From an uncultured Alkalilimnicola sp. (lineage in GTDB: Bacteria > Pseudomonadota > Gammaproteobacteria > Nitrococcales > AK92): 59,494 bases of DNA. The notes below the pieces were generated by a model, which saw only the letters and a list, made by a program, of their open reading frames with translations, had not been told where the DNA came from and searched no databases. Each line of letters begins with the position of its first letter. Position 1 is the first letter of the stretch. Where the stretch lies: the NCBI GenBank assembly GCA_937951875.1, contig CALGAN010000012.1:1-59494 (forward strand), written 5' to 3'. The translations under genes and the position numbers were made by a program. Positions 53,152 to 59,494 of this stretch are shown here, piece by piece.

Positions 53152-53943
53152 ATGGGATTCCTCAACAACAAGCGTGCGCTGATCGTCGGCGTCGCCAGTG
53201 ACCGCTCCATCGCCTGGGGCATCGCCCAAGCCATGAAGCGCGAGGGTGCCGAGATCGCGCTCAGCTACCCCAATGACAAGCTCCGGCCGCGGGTAGAAGG
53301 TTTCGCCGCCGAACTCGGCAGCGACTTCGTCATGCCCCTGGACGTGACCAAGGACGATCAGATCGACGCCGCCTTCGCCGCCATCGAACAGCGCTGGGGG
53401 CACCTGGACATCATCGTCCACTCCGTAGCCTTCGCGCCCAGCGAAGAGCTCAAGGGCTCGTACGTGGACAATGTCACCCGCGCCGGCTTCGCCATGGCGC
53501 AGGACATCAGCAGCTACAGCTTCGTGGCCCTGGCCAAGGCCGGTCGCCGGCTGATGAAGGGCCGTAACGCCGCGATGCTCACCCTGAGCTATCTGGGCGC
53601 CGAACGTGCGCTGCCCAGCTACAACGTCATGAGCCCGGCCAAGGCCAGCCTCGAGGGCAACGTCCGGCAGATGGCCTTCGACCTGGGGCCGGACGGCATC
53701 CGCGTCAACGCCATCTCCGCCGGTCCGATCCGGACGCTGGCCGCTTCCGGCATCGGCAACTTCCGCAAGATGCTGGAGTTCAACGCCAAGGCCGCGCCGC
53801 TGCGGCGCAACGTGACGATCGAAGAGGTGGGCAACTCCGCCGCCTTCCTCTGCTCGGATCTGGCCTCCGGCATCACCGGCGAAGTGCTGCACGTCGACGG
53901 CGGCTTCCACATCGTCGGCCTGAGCGGCGTCGAGTTCGACTGA
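53152..53943 (+). CDS. fabI: Enoyl-[acyl-carrier-protein] reductase (NADH)
   Basis: Reduces enoyl-ACP in the last step of each fatty-acid elongation cycle. The 263 residues match FabI: GVASDRSIAWGIA at the cofactor site and the catalytic Tyr/Lys region SYLGAERALPSYNVMSPAKASLE. Residue 93, at the position where E. coli has Gly93, is alanine here (HSVAFAPSEEL). It is divergent from yejA and followed by a strong terminator. Confidence 0.96.
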   Translation: MGFLNNKRALIVGVASDRSIAWGIAQAMKREGAEIALSYPNDKLRPRVEGFAAELGSDFVMPLDVTKDDQIDAAFAAIEQRWGHLDIIVHSVAFAPSEELKGSYVDNVTRAGFAMAQDISSYSFVALAKAGRRLMKGRNAAMLTLSYLGAERALPSYNVMSPAKASLEGNVRQMAFDLGPDGIRVNAISAGPIRTLAASGIGNFRKMLEFNAKAAPLRRNVTIEEVGNSAAFLCSDLASGITGEVLHVDGGFHIVGLSGVEFD

Positions 53944-53968
53944 GGCCGCCCCGCCTCAGCGCAAATGA

Positions 53969-54015
53969 AGAGGGCCCCGCGAGCGGCGTGAACCGTTCGC
54001 GGGGCCCTCTCTTTT
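53969..54015 (+). terminator. Terminator of fabI
   Basis: AGAGGGCCCCGCGA (53969-53982) pairs exactly with 53997-54010 around a 14-base loop, and CTTTT follows. It lies between the convergent fabI and ppiD genes and best serves fabI. Confidence 0.9.
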
Positions 54016-54037
54016 AGGAGCCCGAAAAGGCCGGCCG

Positions 54038-55957
54038 TTACAGCCGGTCCTCCCGGATCTTCACCTTGGCCTCGTCGCGCAGCGCGCGCAGGAAGGCGTT
54101 CATCGTCGCGGCGCCTTGCAGAGAGCGCAGCTGCGGCCCGATCCACTCGGCCTGCTGCTTGCCGGCCTCGTCATCAACCTTGCCCTCGCGCACGGCGGAC
54201 ACCTTGAGCACAGCCACACTGCCGTTCTGCAGCGCCACCGTCGCCACGGAAGCCTGCCCCTCGGTCGGCTTGCGCAGGCGGAACGCCTCCTGCAGCACCG
54301 CGGCCGGCACCGCTTCGGCGTCACGGGTAACGAAACCGGGGTTGGTGACGGTAACGCCCTGGGTGCCCGCCAGCGCGTCCAGCGCCTCACCGGCGGCGAC
54401 CCGGCCGCGCAGCTCCTCGGCCAGCTGCTTGGCGCGCTCGGCCTGCTTCTCGCGCCGCAGCCGCTCACCGATGTCAGCGGCGACCTCCTCCAGCGGCTTG
54501 GTCACCGCCGGCTTGTGCTCGGCCACTCGCACCACCACGTAGCGATCCCCGGACAGCGACAGCAGCTGGCTGTTACGGCCTTCCCTCAGCACTTCGTCGC
54601 TGAACGCCGCCGCACGCACCGCCTCCTCGGCGGCGATGCCGCTCTGCTGGCCTTGAGCGCTGACCCAATCGGTGGTCTTCAGCTCCACGCCGAGATCCTT
54701 GACCGCCGGCTCCAGCGTATCCGGGTGCTCGTAGGCGAGGTTGGCGAGCCGGTTGGACAGCTCGGCCAGCAGCTTAGCCGAGCGCTCCTGGACTAGCTCC
54801 TGCCGCAGCTGCTCGCGCACTTGCTCGTAAGGCGTGACCTGCTCGGGCGTCCGCTCGGTGACCTGGATCAGGTGCAGACCGTACTGGGTCCGCACCGGCT
54901 CGCTGAGCTGCCCCGGTTCGAGCGCGAACGCCGCCTGCTCGAACTCGGGGACCATGTCACCGGCCCGTACGAAGCCGAGATCGCCGCCGCTCGCGGCGGA
55001 GCCGGGATCCTGCGAATGCTGCTTGGCGAGTTCGGCGAAATCGGCCTCGCCCCGCGCGACCTGCTCGCGCCACTGCAACAGCCGCTGGCGCGCCTCCTCG
55101 ACCTGCTCCTGCGAGGCCTTGGCGTCCAGGGCCAGCAGAATGTGCCGCACCCGACGCTCGCCGCCTTCGGTGAAACGAGCCTTCTCCTGCTCGTAGCGCG
55201 CCTTCAGGGCGTTGTCGTCGATCTCGATCTGGGAGGCGACCTGCTCGGGACCGAGCTCGACGTAGGCCAGCTTCACCTGCTCCGGCTCCTGGAAGGCGCT
55301 GGAGTTGGCCTGGTAGTAGGTCCGCACTTCCTCGTCCGATACCGACACCTGGTCACGGAACGCCTCGGCATCGACCGTGAGGTAAGCCAGCTCCCGCTCC
55401 TGCCCCTGCAGGCTGGCGATCTGCCGAACCTCATCGGCGGTGGCGAAATCGGAGCCCTGGATGCCGGTGCGCAGCTGTTCGATCGCCTCGGCGAGGCGCA
55501 CCCTCGCCTCGTATCCCTGCGGCGTGAGGCCGTTGGCGCGCAGCAGGGTCAGGTAGCGCTCGCGCGAAAAGCGCCCGTCTTCGTGGAACACGTCCTGGGC
55601 GAAGATGATGTCGGCCAGGGTCGCGTCGCTGATCCGCAGCCCCTGCTCCTCCACGTAGCGCCGCAGCACCGTCTCGTTGATCAGCCGATCGAGCGCCTCG
55701 CGCCGCAGCAGGCGGTCGTCGAACAGGCTCGGATCGAGCTGCCCACCGAACATCTGCGCCAACCGCGCCCGCTGCTGCTGATACGCGCTGTTCACCGCCT
55801 CCGCGGAAATGGGCACGCCGTCGACGGTAGCCACCTCGGTTCCCTGAGGCCCGGCGATATAGCTGTAGATCCCGGTTACGACCAGCGGAATGGCAATGGC
55901 CAGGATGACGAACCAGATGATCAGGCCTTTCGCGCGTTCACGGATCGTTGTCAACAT
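54038..55957 (-). CDS. ppiD: Periplasmic peptidyl-prolyl isomerase/chaperone PpiD
   Basis: SurA/parvulin-type chaperone anchored in the inner membrane near the Sec exit. The 639 residues have one N-terminal helix (GLIIWFVILAIAIPLVVTGIYSY), an N-terminal SurA-like domain with FHEDGRFSRERYLTLLRANGLTPQGYEARVR, a parvulin domain at about 268-368 (RVRHILLALDAKAS, SQDPGSAASGGDLGFV, YGLHLIQV) and a second, degenerate parvulin-like region. Downstream of tRNA-Asp/tRNA-Val and hupB in the common order. Confidence 0.94.
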   Translation of the reverse strand: MLTTIRERAKGLIIWFVILAIAIPLVVTGIYSYIAGPQGTEVATVDGVPISAEAVNSAYQQQRARLAQMFGGQLDPSLFDDRLLRREALDRLINETVLRRYVEEQGLRISDATLADIIFAQDVFHEDGRFSRERYLTLLRANGLTPQGYEARVRLAEAIEQLRTGIQGSDFATADEVRQIASLQGQERELAYLTVDAEAFRDQVSVSDEEVRTYYQANSSAFQEPEQVKLAYVELGPEQVASQIEIDDNALKARYEQEKARFTEGGERRVRHILLALDAKASQEQVEEARQRLLQWREQVARGEADFAELAKQHSQDPGSAASGGDLGFVRAGDMVPEFEQAAFALEPGQLSEPVRTQYGLHLIQVTERTPEQVTPYEQVREQLRQELVQERSAKLLAELSNRLANLAYEHPDTLEPAVKDLGVELKTTDWVSAQGQQSGIAAEEAVRAAAFSDEVLREGRNSQLLSLSGDRYVVVRVAEHKPAVTKPLEEVAADIGERLRREKQAERAKQLAEELRGRVAAGEALDALAGTQGVTVTNPGFVTRDAEAVPAAVLQEAFRLRKPTEGQASVATVALQNGSVAVLKVSAVREGKVDDEAGKQQAEWIGPQLRSLQGAATMNAFLRALRDEAKVKIREDRL

Positions 55958-56010
55958 GATGGGCTGATCCTGTCCTTGTAATCCTCAACCGCCGCAACTG
56001 CGGACGAGGC

Positions 56011-56046
56011 ACAAAACAAAAAGGCGCCGTTTTGCGGCGCCCTTTT
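56011..56046 (-). terminator. Terminator of the tRNA-Val/tRNA-Asp unit
   Basis: GGCGCCG (56023-56029) pairs with CGGCGCC (56035-56041). On the minus strand the stem is followed by TTTTTGTTTTG. It lies 16 bases after tRNA-Asp and upstream of ppiD. Confidence 0.88.
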
Positions 56047-56057
56047 GCTTTCAAGTT

Positions 56058-56134
56058 TGGCGGAGCGGACGGGACTCGAACCCGCGACCCCCTGCGTGAC
56101 AGGCAGGTATTCTAACCGGCTGAACTACCGCTCC
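56058..56134 (-). tRNA. tRNA-Asp(GUC)
   Basis: A 77-nt cloverleaf: acceptor GGAGCGG/CCGCTCC, anticodon loop CTGTCAC (anticodon GUC), T arm GCGGG/CCCGT-type pairing and encoded CCA after GCCA. It follows tRNA-Val by 8 bases on the minus strand, so the two are one transcript. It is a substrate for the queuosine enzymes encoded here. Confidence 0.97.
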
Positions 56135-56142
56135 AAACTCTT

Positions 56143-56218
56143 TGGTGGGTGGTGAGGGGTTCGAACCCCCGACATTCGCCTTGTAAGGGCGACGCTCTCC
56201 CAGCTGAGCTAACCACCC
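56143..56218 (-). tRNA. tRNA-Val(UAC)
   Basis: A 76-nt cloverleaf with acceptor GGGTGGT/ACCACCC, anticodon arm TCGCC-CTTACAA-GGCGA (anticodon UAC), T arm GGGGG/CCCCT-type pairing and encoded CCA. First of the tRNA-Val/tRNA-Asp pair, 13 bases after hupB; it may be transcribed from hupB or its own promoter. Confidence 0.97.
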
Positions 56219-56231
56219 GCGAAGAGGACGC

Positions 56232-56504
56232 CTATTGTACAGCGTCCTTCAGCGCTTTACCAGCCTTGAAACTGGGGACCTTGGACGCGCGAATCTCGAT
56301 GCTGTCGCCGGTGCGCGGATTGCGGCCCGAGCGAGCAGCGCGCTCACGTACCGAGAACGTGCCGAAGCCGACCAGCGTGACCTGATCACCTTCCTTTAGC
56401 GCAGCGGTAATCGCCTGAACTACCGCATCCACCGCGCGCGCGGCGGCGGCTTTGGATAGATCAGCATTTTGCGCTACAGCTTCGATCAGTTCCGACTTAT
56501 TCAT
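56232..56504 (-). CDS. hupB: Nucleoid DNA-binding protein HU-beta
   Basis: 90-residue histone-like protein that bends and compacts DNA as a dimer. From MNKSELIEAVAQNADLSKAAAARAVDAV to the DNA-binding arms (VGFGTFSVRERAARSGRNPRTGDSIEI) it matches HU-beta. The frame is open to 56750, but AAGGGGAC upstream of the ATG at 56504 and the family start fix it. Downstream of lon in the usual order; a promoter at 56777-56806 and a hairpin lie between them. Confidence 0.97.
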   Translation of the reverse strand: MNKSELIEAVAQNADLSKAAAARAVDAVVQAITAALKEGDQVTLVGFGTFSVRERAARSGRNPRTGDSIEIRASKVPSFKAGKALKDAVQ

Positions 56505-56732
56505 TACCGAAGTCCCCTTGGTGTTGTTTTCGATCGACCACCGCTTCCGGCGCACCGCCACCGCAGGTAGCTGCCTTGGGCGCAGGCGTCGAATATCGCT
56601 CTGGTCGAACCTGGGCGTTATCCTAGCCTTCCGACCCCAACAGGACAAGCGTCCTTGCAGGTTGCGGGAATGCTCGGCGTCGACCACCCCATACCTCGAA
56701 ACCGAGCCACCCCCGGTCCGAGTCCCTTTAGC

Positions 56733-56766
56733 AAAACCGGCGGGCCGCATGTCCTGCCGGCCCGCC
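56733..56766 (-). terminator. Hairpin with U-tract between lon and hupB
   Basis: GGCGGGCCG and CGGCCCGCC (9-bp stem, 56739-56747 with 56758-56766) close a 10-base loop, followed on the minus strand by GGTTTTGC. It can end lon transcripts. It also lies within the first 40 bases of transcripts from the promoter at 56777-56806, so it may attenuate or stabilise the hupB mRNA. In the 56505-56892 interval I see no gene. Confidence 0.6.
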
Positions 56767-56776
56767 AGCGATTTCC

Positions 56777-56806
56777 CTTATATCAGGGCGATTTTGGCAC
56801 TGTCAA
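56777..56806 (-). promoter_or_regulatory. Sigma-70 promoter of hupB
   Basis: On the minus strand TTGACA (56801-56806), 18 bases, then TATAAG (56777-56782) form a near-consensus promoter. The start point near 56770 gives a leader of about 265 nt before hupB, opening with the hairpin at 56733-56766. Confidence 0.65.
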
Positions 56807-56892
56807 CGCGACCGCATCGATCGCAAAGCGCGTTCGGACAAGGCCTTCCGCGCATCCGGCCCGCTCGCCGGGGCGGGCCCGCTGCGGCGAGG

Positions 56893-59331
<2,439 letters not shown>

Positions 59332-59494
59332 CAAGGAGTTCCTCGCAACATTTCCGCAAGACTCTGTCCCGAGCCCCGAAAGTCCGTCCGCACCACATGC
59401 GGTTGTCGGACGAACCATTCAATTGATGCCGCAGACTGGCTTCGATGGTACCAGGGGCGGATGGAACGCAAAATGGAGGGCGGAAACGGCGGGG
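59332..59494 (-). other. Upstream region of lon
   Basis: 163 bases containing the lon leader and presumably its promoter. I looked for a sigma-32 heat-shock promoter (CTTGAA and CCCCAT elements) and found no convincing match; no sigma-70 pair of good quality is evident either. Confidence 0.3.

Noticed and set aside
59332..59494. Sigma-32 heat-shock promoter before lon
   Set aside because: No pair close to CTTGAA and CCCCAT with suitable spacing was found.

Overview
The window is about 59.5 kb of high-GC DNA from a bacterial chromosome. Gene content and order point to a gammaproteobacterium: parC-parE, xseB-ispA, queA-tgt-yajC-secD-secF, lon-hupB-tRNA-ppiD-fabI next to a yejABEF-type ABC transporter (an order also known from Pseudomonas), a GlyGly-CTERM protease, and tRNA genes with encoded CCA ends. 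The order or family cannot be fixed from the sequence alone. No insertion sequence, prophage, integrase or CRISPR array was seen, so the window reads as core chromosome with a few accessory clusters.

Layout. (1) 1-7.1 kb: partial htpX behind a sigma-E-like promoter, parC and parE on the minus strand, then xseB, ispA and zinc-independent folE2 on the plus strand. (2) 7.2-19.6 kb: an acyl-CoA catabolic region. A minus-strand operon (IclR regulator, acyl-CoA dehydrogenase, acyl-CoA ligase) faces a plus-strand operon (3-hydroxyacyl-CoA dehydrogenase, PaaJ/PcaF-like thiolase, glutaryl-CoA dehydrogenase, ETF:ubiquinone oxidoreductase). A second IclR regulator and etfBA follow. A TTGCGGAA-N5-TTCCGCAA palindrome lies in the divergent control region and again, with one mismatch and extra half-sites, upstream of etfB, so the electron carrier and the pathway it serves are probably co-regulated. 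(3) 19.8-27.6 kb: a retropepsin-like protein, a DUF1328 peptide, a TetR-RND tripartite efflux operon with a TetR-type operator at its promoter, and two small genes. (4) 27.8-34.2 kb: a four-CBS, PAS, GGDEF, EAL cyclic-di-GMP enzyme, an amidoligase-like pair (RLAN/ATP-grasp RimK-like ligase plus GNAT-C39 peptidase fusion), an RRM protein and a CsbD-like protein. (5) 34.3-47.3 kb: secF, secD, yajC, tgt, queA, tRNA-Leu(CAA), a trypsin-like GlyGly-CTERM protease, glgC, tRNA-Ala(CGC), tRNA-Arg(CCU), a TetR regulator divergent from an alpha/beta hydrolase and a Bcr/CflA-type MFS exporter, and der. (6) 47.4-59.5 kb: a YejABEF/Npp-like peptide ABC transporter, fabI, ppiD, tRNA-Asp, tRNA-Val, hupB and lon.

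The best candidate for an incompletely described system is the RimK-like ligase plus GNAT-C39 fusion at 30378-33058. Its domains predict ATP-dependent amide-bond formation coupled to N-acetylation and peptide cleavage, but no substrate is evident. The next most informative signals are regulatory: the shared IclR-type sites, a paired operator between divergent promoters at 43801-43843, and a promoter/hairpin arrangement between lon and hupB. Long open frames antisense to the genes listed are a by-product of high GC and were not called.
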